Shown: in pieces, positions 23,640 to 35,526 of the stretch
How the letters are laid out: each line of letters opens with the position of its first letter
Position numbering within the stretch: the first letter of the stretch is position 1
DNA from: Cannabis sativa
Lineage: Eukaryota > Streptophyta > Magnoliopsida > Rosales > Cannabaceae
Assembly: GCF_029168945.1 (NCBI RefSeq)
Contig: NC_083604.1
Span: forward strand, 14,004,812-14,068,811
Length of the DNA stretch: 64,000 nt
Reading direction: 5' to 3'
Translations under genes and position numbers: made by a program
Notes under the pieces: model-generated
What the model was told of the DNA's origin: nothing
The model's input: only the letters and a program-made list of their open reading frames with translations
Databases searched by the model: none

Positions 23640-25356
23640 CAAGATACTTGAACTCAGATGCTATCTTCATGAGTTGGATCAGAAAGCTGGACAAAGGGTG
23701 AAGATCGTGCAAGATGAAGATGAAGCTCATTTATCTAATTTTGAATTAATTGTTTTAGTTTAAAGACAATTTGGATTTCGAATTTTAGTTAGGGTTTTTA
23801 TCCATGTTTTTCTCATATTGTTGCAATATTTTTTTTATTAATAATATTTTATTTTCTTTTTCAAACAAATTGCAATTTATGAGATTGAGCTTCATTTACT
23901 TTATCTTAAACCCAAATTACCACATTATATTGATATGTTTGTATGTGTAAGTGTTTTTATTATTGATACAAATTCTATAATATTTACAACTCTTCATAGA
24001 GTTATATTAAATAAACACTAGAAATTATTTCTATGTTTATTAATAATTGTTAATTCTAATACAATTATTGAGAATTTGTTTAATAAAAGGATCTTTTGAT
24101 CTGATAGGGGTGGAGAAAAGTTAAGAAAACTATGCAGAGTTCAACGATCTTTTATATCTAATGAACTCTAGATTGTATTCACCTCCACATAATCTCTATC
24201 ACACTTAGAGAATCATGATCTTTATAACCTTTAGGGATGGATCATAATCTCTATAAACTTAGGGGTGGAGTTTACTCCACAATACCCTATGTAACACATA
24301 TTTTCTTTAAACATGGAAGTAATAAAATGACTTAGCTATTATCAATATAAATCATTGATCTTGATTGTATGTTCCAATTTAGTTTTACTGTTGTAGTACA
24401 AATTGATACCTATAAAAGTTCTTTGATAATGTATCACACTACCTTAATTGAGTGGGAGAATTTTAAAATTCTTTACCCATCTTCATTAGGTTGACACTTG
24501 TGATAGGAACTTAAGAACACTACTGAAAAGCAAATCTAACCATTCATGTGGATAGATATAACTTATCAGAATTATGAGAATAAGATAAAAGAACTCTAGT
24601 TCAGTCTATTCGAATGACTTGAACCAAGAATTCTTAATCCTCATAAAATTTTATGGTATCTTATTTCTGATTACTTAATCTCTAGCAAGTATTTTTCACT
24701 TCAAATACTAGTCTGCTATGTTGATGATTTAGTCTTAAAAGAAACTTAAAGTTTCAGACTAATACAATAAGTCTTAACTAGATAACTCTCCAAACAATAA
24801 AGAGGTTAAAAGCATTATTTAACCAGACATCTGCTATTGAGTGGGAGCTATCTGAGATGTAATCAAATAAGGAACGTTAGAAGATATTCAAGAAAGATTT
24901 ATGAAAGTGATCTATATGTTAGATATTAAGGAACTGTATATCAGTCATCCTTGTATCTTCCCCAACTCATTCGAACTCTGAGATGGTGGTTACTCTAGGG
25001 GTGGAGGAGTTATTCTATAATAATTAAAGCTCTACCAGAGAAGATTTATAACTTTGTAAATTCGAAATTACAAGAAAGTTATTTTACTGAAGAAAAGTCT
25101 ACGCTGTATTATCTCAATTCCATATTTAAAAATATGAGCGATATGTCTTTTGTTTATTCAGGTGTACTTTAAAACAGTAAGGATTTCAGTATCCCTTGAT
25201 GAGTAAAGCATATAGTAAAGGATGTTTCATAAATGTATTTATGAACTAGTTTCCAGAAGTTTGGGTGGATTCAAATATACTACACTTGATCTGAAGATCA
25301 AGATATCAGATTGATTTATTTGCACAGTTTGTTTTATGTTAGTGCAAGTGGGAGTT
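23640..25356 (+). pseudogene. pol remnants of family B (copy B')
   Basis: No open frame. Two catalytic-motif traces appear in the expected order: an integrase-like SDRGGE near 24097-24115 and an RT-like CYVDDLVLKE near 24714-24744. A full Copia pol needs about 2.8 kb, and less than 1.8 kb remains. It ends in the polypurine tract GTGCAAGTGGGAGTTT just before the LTR. Confidence 0.7.
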
Positions 25357-27242
25357 TGTTGGGTTTTGTGCCCTAAATAAAACCCATTACAATCTGATTA
25401 GTTATCAATATAAGAAATTTGAAGTGATTTATGTTTGCATGAATTTTACATGCTAATGGTTTAATTTGTTTATTACATTTACACACAAAATCAGTTAAAT
25501 CCAGATCATATGTTTATTCACAATTACAGTATCGTCAACACAGTGGAATGTGATTGTGATCATATGAATCAAAAGCCTAAGTCCCTGTTTCATCAGTGTT
25601 TTGGATTTACACTGATGTGATAATCAGCGATGATGTGTACTTACACTTGGAGTAAGTGTTATGTTCTTTCCAGAACATTAGCAAAGTATACTAGTTTCAA
25701 ATGTATGGAGTATACATTGGACTGAACCGATATTGCAACTTATTTAAGATATTATAAACTTACCGTTATATCTTTCCAAGTCAGTATCAGTAGTTGATCT
25801 TAAGATTAAAAGAATCTAAATCCTGATATGCTTAGGCTCAACTCAGGAGTACTATTCATGTTCTTTGATTTATTAGTTAAGCCTACTTTTGGGTCAGGGT
25901 GATACGTATATTTTGGGAACATGATAGTATGATTGAGTGGGAGTGCTGAACATAAATATGGAATCTATAGCTTCTACTGGTGTATAGAAGTCAAGTGATG
26001 ATTCCCTTTGAGCTTAGCTAAATAGAAGTAAATGGATGAACTCTTGTTTAAGTGACTAATACTTAGATCACTAAACATCATTTACAGGTAGCTAAGTGTT
26101 TTAAGGGGCAAAATACATTGAGGGGTGAGAACGGTAAAATTATCCCATCTCGATGTAAATCATCTATATAGAGGATCTTTAATCACAATAAGATTATAAC
26201 AATGGTTAAATGAGATAGAATATCTATATCGTGGAACATATAATATGCTCTATGTAAGTCTGAGAGTGCAATTCTAAGTTCTAAGAGTGGATTCAACGAA
26301 GAATTAATAAGTAGGAATTTACTTAGTAAATTCGGTTCACTTATTGGAAGCTGAGCATATAGATCCATGGTCCCCATTCTAGTTGAGACTATACTGCTTG
26401 TAAGACTCAATAATTGATTTGTGATTAATCAATTATTATTCTAAAGTTAGACTATGTCTAATTTGTGAATTTTCACTAAGCAGGGGCAAAATTGTAAAGA
26501 AAAGAGATTCTAGGTTTATTTATTTATTAATAGACTTTATATGTCTAATTAATAATTAAATTAAATGACAATATTATTTAATAATATATTTTAGTTATTA
26601 AATAATTGGTTTTGGCATTTAAATAGTTAGAATTAGAAAATTGGCGTTTTTGAGAAAATAGAAATAAAATTTGTGAAAACTGCAAAATCCAAGTAAGGCC
26701 CATTAACACCTATGGCCGGCCACTTGGGATGGTTTTTCAAATTGATATTTTCATTATTTTAATGCCAAATAATTCCTAACCTAAACCTAGTAGTTGCCTA
26801 TAAATAGAAAGTGATGGCTCAGTCAAATTAATGCTTTTAATGCTTTTTGTCAGAAAATCAATTTCTTCAGAAAACTGAGCCTTCCCTTTCTCTCTATAGC
26901 CAAAATCAACCCTCTCTCTTTTCTTCTTCTAAATTTCGAAACCCTCATTGATAGAGTAGTGCCCACACACAGCAAGTGGTACCTCAATCATAGATTCGAA
27001 GACTGTGAAGAATCACACACAAAGAGAAGGATATTCGGGCTCAGATCTTGATAATACTCTGCGACAGAAAGGATACAAGGATTAGAGATCTGAGTGGAAG
27101 GAGACATTAATTCCGCTGCCATCAATGTAAGGTTTTCTTAACTTTATATGTGTTTATTTATCGTTTTAGAAAGTTCATATTTATGGTGTTAAACAACATA
27201 CTTGTGAGTAGATCTAAGATCCTGGTAAAATAAATTCCAACA
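25357..27242 (+). repeat. LTR shared by B' and B
   Basis: 1886 bp, TGTTGGGTTTTGTGCCC...ATTCCAACA. It serves as the 3' LTR of copy B' (polypurine tract on its left) and 5' LTR of B (primer site on its right). TATA box at 26799-26806. Confidence 0.94.
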
Positions 27243-27262
27243 ACTGGCCTCAGAGCCATGGT
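27243..27262 (+). other. primer binding site of element B
   Basis: ACTGGCCTCAGAGCCATGG directly after the LTR resembles the initiator-Met site TGGTATCAGAGC with two changes. The same sequence follows the LTR of element C at 51742. Confidence 0.7.
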
Positions 27263-27511
27263 AATTGATTTACTTGCAAGAAATTTGGACTTTAAAACGA
27301 TTGTTTGTGTTTTAGATGGTTTCATGTTGTGTTGTGTGTTATTTGATGATTGATTGATGTTTGTGAATTTTCGTGAAAAATAATTGAAATTCTGTTTCTA
27401 GAATTATTTTTATTGGATAGTATGGAAAAAATTAGGCAATTTACTTTTTTACAGAACTCAATTCGATTTAATGTGAATTAGTTATGATTTTTTGAAGTTT
27501 CGGAAAAAATC

Positions 27512-27720
27512 AGGGTCGTGCAACAGGCCACGCGCGTGGACGAGGGTGACACCCTCGGACAGCACGCGTTCAGACAGCTGCTCGACCGAGCGCTTGTCTA
27601 AATCTCGCCCATCTGCGCGCGGAAATCATGTAGCACCCCTGTTGCGTCGAGTTTTCTCGGCCATGCACTCCCATACGCGCGCGCGGGCAGTAAGCTCAGC
27701 ATAGTGTCCGTACAGCTCGC
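27512..27720 (+). other. GC-rich island in the element B leader
   Basis: About 209 bp of CpG-rich sequence (CACGCGCGTGG, ACGCGCGCGCGGGC) in a leader that is otherwise very AT-rich. The right edge CCGTACAGCTCGCA and the left flank are shared with element C (52012-52141), but the core differs in length and sequence. A 70-codon frame spans it, without a recognisable domain. Confidence 0.75.
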
Positions 27721-30700
27721 ATTTTTTTTTCGTTTTTCTTCGATTTTTCATGCTATTTCATGGATTTAACTTCTGATTTTTTGTGTAGTTTTGTATTTAG
27801 ACATTTACTATTCCTATTTCAATTCTAAATATCATAATTAAATTAATTATTATTTTTTTTAATTTAATTCATAATATTAGTGTAATTTGAATTTGAAAAT
27901 AGTAAATATCTATTTTTTTTGCTTAATTATCTATCTTATTTTTAAATTTGATTATATCTTATCTTATTTTTAAATTTAAGGTCAGATATTAAATTTTTTA
28001 AATTAATTTTTTTTTAAAATAATTTGACCTTATTTAAATTTAAAATAAGATAACTGTAATCATGATATTTTAAATAGAAGTAAGATATTTTGCTAACTTT
28101 TTAAATTTTTTGTTATTTTAGTTATTTAAATTAAATCATAAAATCTGAAAAAGATATTTATTTATCTTTTTTTATTTAAATTAAATAAAAAAAGATATTT
28201 AAATTAAATCATAAAATCTGAAAAAGATATTTATTTATCTTTTTTTATTTTTTATTGAATATTTAATTTATAAAATAACATTAAATTTTTTAAAAGTAGT
28301 TAGCAAATTTTGAAATGATATTTAGGTTAGTTGAAACTTAATTTTTCAAAATTGTAGGTTTAATTTTAAATATTATTTTATTTAATTTCGAAAATATATA
28401 TTTTATTTTATTTTTTTAATTCGAAAACAATTTTTTTTTATTATTTAATTATTTTTTTGAAATTTAATTATTTAAAATTAAATAAATCCTACATCCAACT
28501 ATCCAGCTAACCTTGTTGCAGGAGTATGTGTTTTAGCTTGTTTGTAAGTTTTATAAAACCTATTATTGCTTGATTGCAAATAGCCATGGTTAACTTGTTG
28601 ACAGATCCAATGATCTGATTTTAACTCATGGTTCCATTGGTCAAGTAAATAATTTGTAACAGGTAAATTTTACAATCTTCTTTCATCTGTGTATGACCTA
28701 GCAACATGATAGGATCCATCCAAATGCGTGCCTGTGTGAGCCTATATGTTTATTTTATTATATAGATACATATAGGTTGTTGCTAAATAAAATGTCACAC
28801 CATGATAGATTTTATTTAGGTCTATTTAGTTTTTTGGACCTATTCAATTAATAATAATTATTTATTTTAAGGTTAAATTCCTCTCTTTTGAGCCTTGTGT
28901 GAGAGTTGGGAGCCAATAGAAGTGGGTAAGACATACTGAACCCAGCTCCCCCTCACATGAACTACCCCAATTGTGAATGCCCATTTGCCTGATTTGAATA
29001 ACTGTGCTAGGTTAATTAAATTAGTTTAACCTAATAAAATTGATTAGCAACATAATTAACTTTTAAAATATACGAAATTTATTTTCATTTTAATATTTTA
29101 AAGTTAATTTTAAGAAAAACACTTTTAGTTATAGATATTTTTTCTTGACAAACTATTTGTATTTTTCTTGTATTTAATTAAATAAAGAATTTTAACTAAC
29201 TAGATTCTTTCTGGAACTTATTTAATTAAATATTCCTCTTTAAGTTATAAATTAGTTATATAAACTGATTTTTCTTATCTAACTTAAATTTGAATATTTT
29301 ATTTAAATTTAAAATTAAGTTGAGGAATTCTAGGCATTAGTTATTAAAGATTCTTAAGATATTTTTTAAGTTAGTTTTAAACTTAAAATGGAATATTTTT
29401 CAAATTAAGTGGTTACAACTTGATATTTAATTAAATTTAAATTTGAAGAATATTTAAGTTCTAGATTTTTTCTATAGCAACTTAAATTAGATATTTTTTT
29501 AAATTTTTGTTGAAAAGATACTTAGTCAAATAAGATATTTTCTAGATAGTTATTTCTAGACTACTTATTATTTCTAATATTAAATAGAAAAATATTATAC
29601 ATTGTGAAATTAATTATTTAAATAATTAATTGTGGTACAATTTTATTTAAGTATATTTTTCCTATTATTAAACTAGAAATTAATAATTAAGCCTTCTCTA
29701 CACTTAATTATTTATTTCTTGAATTTAATAAATTTAATTAAATTGAAAATTAAATATCTAAGTTGATTTTCATCATGATACTTAAGTATTTCTTTTTCAT
29801 GACACTTAATTAAATAGAAAATTATTTTTAGTTGAAATTTATTTTTTCAACTTCAAATTAAATAATTTTCAAAATATATTTTCTTTATTTTATTAATCAA
29901 TTTCGAAATTGCATTTTAATTATGCAAGATGATTTTGAATTTATCTTGAAAAATAGATTAAGTTGTAAATTAATTATTTAATTTAATTAATTCTTGGACC
30001 AACTTAAATCAATGATTTTTTCATTTATTAATTAATTTAAAATAAATGAATTAAAATACATTATTAGAAATTGAATAAATTAGTCAAAGGAAAATCTAGA
30101 TAGGTGATATTTTTGCTTGAAGTATTTTTTTCTAAGTATTTATTAATTAAGTATTTCGAAAATAAAGTTATATACTTTCTTTTTCAAAATACAATAAATA
30201 TATTCTCATGAAAATTTATTTTAAGTTGCAAATTAATTTAAATTAATACAACTTAAATAATTTTCTTAATATTTATATATCAAAATTACTACTAAGATGG
30301 AAATAATTCAATTTATTTCAATCACCATCTAAGTATAATTTTATACATATTAAATTAAATTCTAATTTAGAATTTCAATTCTAAATTCGTATTTAATGAA
30401 TATATTTTATTAAAATAATAAAGAAAATACATTTTAAAGAATGAGCTTTATTATTATTAAGATATTCGATCTCCATTGTTGGTTTTACATAGCGTTTGTT
30501 TTAGTGAGTAATCCTCCCTAATGGAGGAACGTTCATTAGCAAGTTCCCACCGTTTAACCTCGAAAGATAAGTAGCTTTGTAAGTGTTTTATATGGTATGG
30601 ATCACCCTAATAGTGGCGACTATATTTGACTTACAAAATATGAAACAATGGTAGAAGCTCATAAGATAGAATAGCCTTGACTCTCGCCTAAACGGGACAA

Positions 30701-30934
30701 CGCTGGATTCCAATCTTGATCGAATAAAAGGTTGCTAGAATGTTTAACATTTTAGATGAGTTGACAACTCTATTCAATGGATGGTAGCTTTGACTCTCGC
30801 CTAAACGGGACACTGATATCAGTTTGTTGAAAACCTTAGAAATTATTTAGGATTGTATTTTTTAGTATTTTCTCTTATCATTCCTACATGCTATGTGCTT
30901 ATAATTTCTGAATTGGATTTTGTGTTAAACCATT
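27721..30934 (+). other. long AT-rich leader of element B
   Basis: Non-coding. It has a small duplication around 28133-28170 and 28205-28245. The hairpin (30512-30528) and twin motif (30679-30698 and 30792-30811) that precede gag are near its right end. Similar stretches occur in the element C leader. Confidence 0.75.
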
Positions 30935-30974
30935 ATTGATTTCTATTTATTATTTTGTAGTATCCTGTATAACC

Positions 30975-31505
30975 ATGATGAATTCCATGTTATCCCTCTT
31001 GACCGAAAATAAGCTAAATGGATCTAACTTTCCAAAATTGAATGAGAACATTAATATTGCTCTCATAGGAGAAAGTGCCTTGTCTGTGTTAACTGAGCCG
31101 TCTCCAGAAGTGCCGGGGGACAATGCATCCAAAGCTGTGAAAGAAAAGTATGAGCGTTGGCAGAAAGCAAATGACAAAGCTCTATACTTTATGCTTTCCA
31201 GCATGGTTGACACCCTTAAAACTCGGTTTTCTAAAACCGAAAAGGCTACTGAAGTAATGACGAAGTTAACTGAGCTATTCGGTAGGGCATCTCTTCAGTC
31301 TCGCTTTGACGCGACTAAGAAGTACATCAATGCACGGATGGAACCCCATCAAAACGTGCGTGATCATGTTCTCCTCATGGCAAGTTATTTCCAAGAAGCC
31401 CAGGATCATGGTGCTGAAATGGATCACACTACTCAAGTAAGTCTTATCTTGAATAGTCTGACTCCACCATTTCTGCCCTATACGTCAAATTATGTCATGA
31501 ATTAA
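30975..31505 (+). pseudogene. gag fragment of element B
   Basis: Same as the copy at 22697-23227, with a few substitutions (for example Pro for Leu in GSNFPKL). UBN2-type Copia Gag of 176 codons to the TAA at 31503-31505. The frame continues past that stop to another near 31704, and the zinc knuckle and protease trace (WIIDSG) follow around 31705-31900. Gag would form the cytoplasmic particle; this version would lack the nucleic-acid-binding knuckle. Confidence 0.88.
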
Positions 31506-31917
31506 AAGGACATAGACTTTCATGAATTAGTCAATGACCTTCAGACATATGAATATTTAATTGGAGGTCCCAAGAAGAAAGGGAGTAAGCCTCAAAATTC
31601 TGGGAATGGTAATGGGACTGTCAAACCTGATGCAAATGTTGCCTCTGCTTCTAAACCCAATCGAAGAAGAAGTGGAGAAACACCAAGAAGCGTGCCAAAG
31701 CCATGAAAAACAAAAAGGTTGCTGCTTCTGGTGATACACTCAAAGGAAAGTGTTTCTACTGTAAGAGAAAGGTCATTGGAAACCCCAATGTCCTAAACTT
31801 CTTGCAAAGAAACAAGGTATTTCTTTCTATAAACTTTAAGAGTTTTAGTGAATTATTATCCAATTGGATTATTGATTCTGGACTAACTTTGTTTATTTGT
31901 TTCTTCTTCTTATAGGC

Positions 31918-33635
31918 CAAGCTACTTGAACTCAGATGCTATCTTCATGAGTTGGATCAGAAAGCTGGACAAAGGGTGAAGATCGTGCAAGATGAAGATG
32001 AAGCTCATTTATCTAATTTTGATATTAATTGTTTTAGTTTATAGACAATTTGGATTTCGAATTTTAGTTAGGGTTTTTATCCATGTTTTTCTCATATTGT
32101 TGCAATATTTTTTTTATTAATAATATTTTATTTTCTTTTTCAAACAAATTGCAATTTATGAGATTGAGCTTCATTTACTTTATCTTAAACCAAAATTACC
32201 ACATTATATTTATATGTTTGTATGTGTAAGTGTTTTTATTATTGATACAAATTCTATAATATTTACAACTCTTCATAGAGTTATATTAAATAAACACTAG
32301 AAATTATTTCTATGTTTATTAATAATTGTTAATTCTAATACAATTATTGAGAATTTGTTTAATAAAAGGATCTTTTGATCTGATAGGGGTGGAGAAAAGT
32401 TAAGAAAACTATGCAGAGTTCAACGATCTTTTATATCTAATGAACTCTAGATTGTATTCACCTCCACATAATCTCTATCACACTTAGAGAATCATGATCT
32501 TTATAACCTTTATGGGTGGATCATAATCTCTATAAACTTAGGGGTGGAGTTTACTCCACAATACCCTATGTAACACATATTTTCTTTAAACATGGAAGTA
32601 ATATAATGACTTAGCTATTATCAATATAAATCCTTGATCTTGATTGTATGTTCCAATTTAGTTTTACTGTTGTAGTAAAAATTGATACCTATAAAAGTTC
32701 TTTGATAATGTATCACACTACCTTAATTGAGTGGGAGAATTTTAAAATTCTTTACCCATCTTCATTAGGTTGACACTTGTGATAGGAACTTAAGAACACT
32801 ACTGAAAAGCAAATCTAAGCATTCATGTGGATAGATATAACTTATCCGAATTATGAGAATAAGATAAAAGAACTCTAGTTCAGTCTATTCGAATGACTTG
32901 AACCAAGAATTCTTAATCCTCATAAAATTTTATGGTATCTTATTTCTGATTACTTAATCTCTAGCAAGCATTTTTCACTTCAAATACTAGTCTGCTATGT
33001 TGATGATTTAGTCTTAAAAGAAACTTAAAGTTTCAGACTAATACAATAAGTCACAACTAGATAACTCTCCAAACAATAAAGAGGTTAAAAGCATTATTTA
33101 ACCAGACATCTCCTATTGAGTGGGAGCTATCTGAGATGTAATCAAATAAGGAATGTTACAAGATATTCAAGAAAGATTTATGAAAGTGATCTATATGTTA
33201 GATATTAAGGAACTGTATATCATTCATCCTTGTATCTTCCCCAACTCATTCGAACTCTTAGATGGTGGTTACTCTAGGGGTGGAGGAGTTATTCTATAAT
33301 AATTAAAGCTCTACCAGAGAAGATTTATAACTTTGTAAATTCGAAATTACAAGAAAGTTATTTTACTGAAGAAAAGTCTACGCTGTATTATCTCAATTCC
33401 ATATTTTAAAATATGAGAGATATGTCTTTTGTTTATTCAGATGTACTTTAAAACAGTAAGGATTTCAGTATCCCTTGATGAGTAAAGCATATAGTAAAGG
33501 ATGTTTCATAAATGTATTTATGAACTAGTTTCCAGAAGTTTGGGTGGATTCAAATATACTACACTTGATCTGAAGATCAAGATATCAGATTGATTTATTT
33601 GCACAGTTTGTTTTATGTTAGTGCAAGTGGGAGTT
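31918..33635 (+). pseudogene. pol remnants of element B
   Basis: Same decayed region as 23640-25356, with the SDRGGE trace near 32376-32394 and the CYVDDLV trace near 32993-33022. Polypurine tract at 33620-33635. No integrase or RT could be made from it. Confidence 0.7.
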
Positions 33636-35521
33636 TGTTGGGTTTTGTGCCCTAAATAAAACCCATTACAATCTGATTAGTTATCAATATAAGAAATTTG
33701 AAGTGATTTATGTTTGCATGAATTTTACATGCTAATGGTTTAATTTGTTTATTACATTTACACACAAAATCAGTTAAATCCAGATCATATGTTTATTCAC
33801 AATTACAGTATCGTCAACACAGTGGAATGTGATTGTGATCATATGAATCAAAAGACTAAGTCCCTGTTTCATCAGTGTTTTGGATTTACATTGATGTGAT
33901 AATCAGTGATGATGTGTACTTACACTTGGAGTAAGTGTTATGTTCTTTCCAAAACATTAGCAAAGTATACTAGTTTCGAATGTATGGAGTATACATTGGA
34001 CTGAACCGATATTGCAACTTAGTTAAGATATTATAAACTTACTGTTATATCTTTCCAAGTCAGTATCAGTAGTTGATCTTAAGATTAAAAGAATCTAAAT
34101 CCTGATATGCTTAGGCTCAACTCAGGAGTACTATTCATGTTCTTTGATTTATTAGTTAAGCCTACTTTTGGGTCAGGGTGATACGTATATTTTGGAAACA
34201 TGATAGTATGATTGAGTGGGAGTGCTGAACATAAATATGGAATCTATAGCTTCTACTGGTGTATAGAAGTCAAGTGATGATTCCCTTTGAGCTTAGCTAA
34301 ATAGAAGTAAATGGATGAACTCTTGTTTAAGTGACTAATACTTAGATCACTAAACATCATTTACAGGTAGCTAAGTGTTTTAAGGGGCAAAATACATTGA
34401 GGGGTGAGAACGGTAAAATTATCCCATCTCGATGTAAATCATCTATATAGAGGATCTTTAATCACAATAAGATTATAACAATGGTTAAATGAGATAGAAT
34501 ATCTATATCGTGGAACATATAATATGCTCTATGTAAGTCTGAGAGTGCAATTCTAAGTTCTAAGAGTGGATTCAACGAAGAATTAATAAGTAGGAATTTA
34601 CTTAGTAAATTCGGTTCACTTATTGGAAGCTGAGCATATAGATCCATGGTCCCCATTCTAGTTGAGACTATACTGCTTGTAAGACTCAATAATTGATTTG
34701 TGATTAATCAATTATTATTCTAAAGTTAGACTATGTCTAATTTGTGAATTTTCACTAAGCAGGGGCAAAATTGTAAAGAAAAGAGATTCTAGGTTTATTT
34801 ATTTATTAATAGACTTTATATGTCTAATTAATAATTAAATTAAATGACAATATTATTTAATAATATATTTTAGTTATTAAATAATTGGTTTTGGCATTTA
34901 AATAGTTAGAATTGGAAAATTGGCGTTTTTGAGAAAATAGAAATAAAATTTGTGAAAACTGCAAAATCCAAGTAAGGCCCATTAACACCTATGGCCGGCC
35001 ACTTGGGATGGTTTTTCAAATTGATATTTTCATTATTTTAATGCCAAATAATTCCTAACCTAAACCTAGTAGTTGCCTATAAATAGGAAGTGATGGCTCA
35101 GTCAAATTAATGCTTTTAATGCCTTTTGTCAGAAAATCAATTTCTTCAGAAAACTGAGCCTTCCCTTTCTCTCTATAGCCGAAATCAACCCTCTCTCTTT
35201 TCTTCTTCTAAATTTCGAAACCCTCATTGATAGAGTAGTGCCCACACACAGCAAGTGGTACCTCAATCATAGATTGGAAGACTGTGAAGAATCACACACA
35301 AAGAGAAGGATATTCGGGCTCAGATCTTGATAATACTCTGCGACAGAAAGGATACAAGGGTTAGAGATCTGAGTGGAAGGAGACATTAATTCCGCTGCCA
35401 TCAATGTAAGGTTTTCTTAACTTTATATGTGTTTATTTATCGTTTTAGAAAGTTCATATTTAGGGTGTTAAACAACATACTTGTGAGTAGATCTAAGATC
35501 CTGGTAAAATAAATTCCAACA
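33636..35521 (+). repeat. 3' LTR of element B
   Basis: 1886 bp, nearly identical to 25357-27242. TATA box at 35078-35085. Followed by AATAC. Confidence 0.94.
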
Positions 35522-35526
35522 AATAC

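Larger units (their letters stand above)
22099..25356 (+). mobile_element. truncated internal region of a Copia family B element (copy B')
   Basis: Nearly identical to 30377-33635 with an almost constant offset of 8278-8279 bp. It lacks the 5' LTR and the first 3.1 kb of the internal region and joins host DNA at 22098/22099. It shares its 3' LTR (25357-27242) with the complete element B downstream. Contains leader motifs, gag and decayed pol. Confidence 0.9.
25357..35521 (+). mobile_element. Copia element B, LTR to LTR, non-autonomous
   Basis: LTRs 25357-27242 and 33636-35521 (1886 bp each, nearly identical) enclose 6393 bp: primer site, 3.7-kb leader with a GC-rich island, defective gag and pol remnants. 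The base following the right LTR begins AATAC; the matching left duplication is missing because the left LTR is preceded by another internal region (copy B'). The whole looks like the product of unequal recombination between LTRs, then a deletion. Confidence 0.9.

Noticed and set aside
27492..27704. 70-codon Arg/Ser-rich frame in the GC-rich island
   Set aside because: Composition follows the CpG-rich DNA, and the frame is not conserved in element C.
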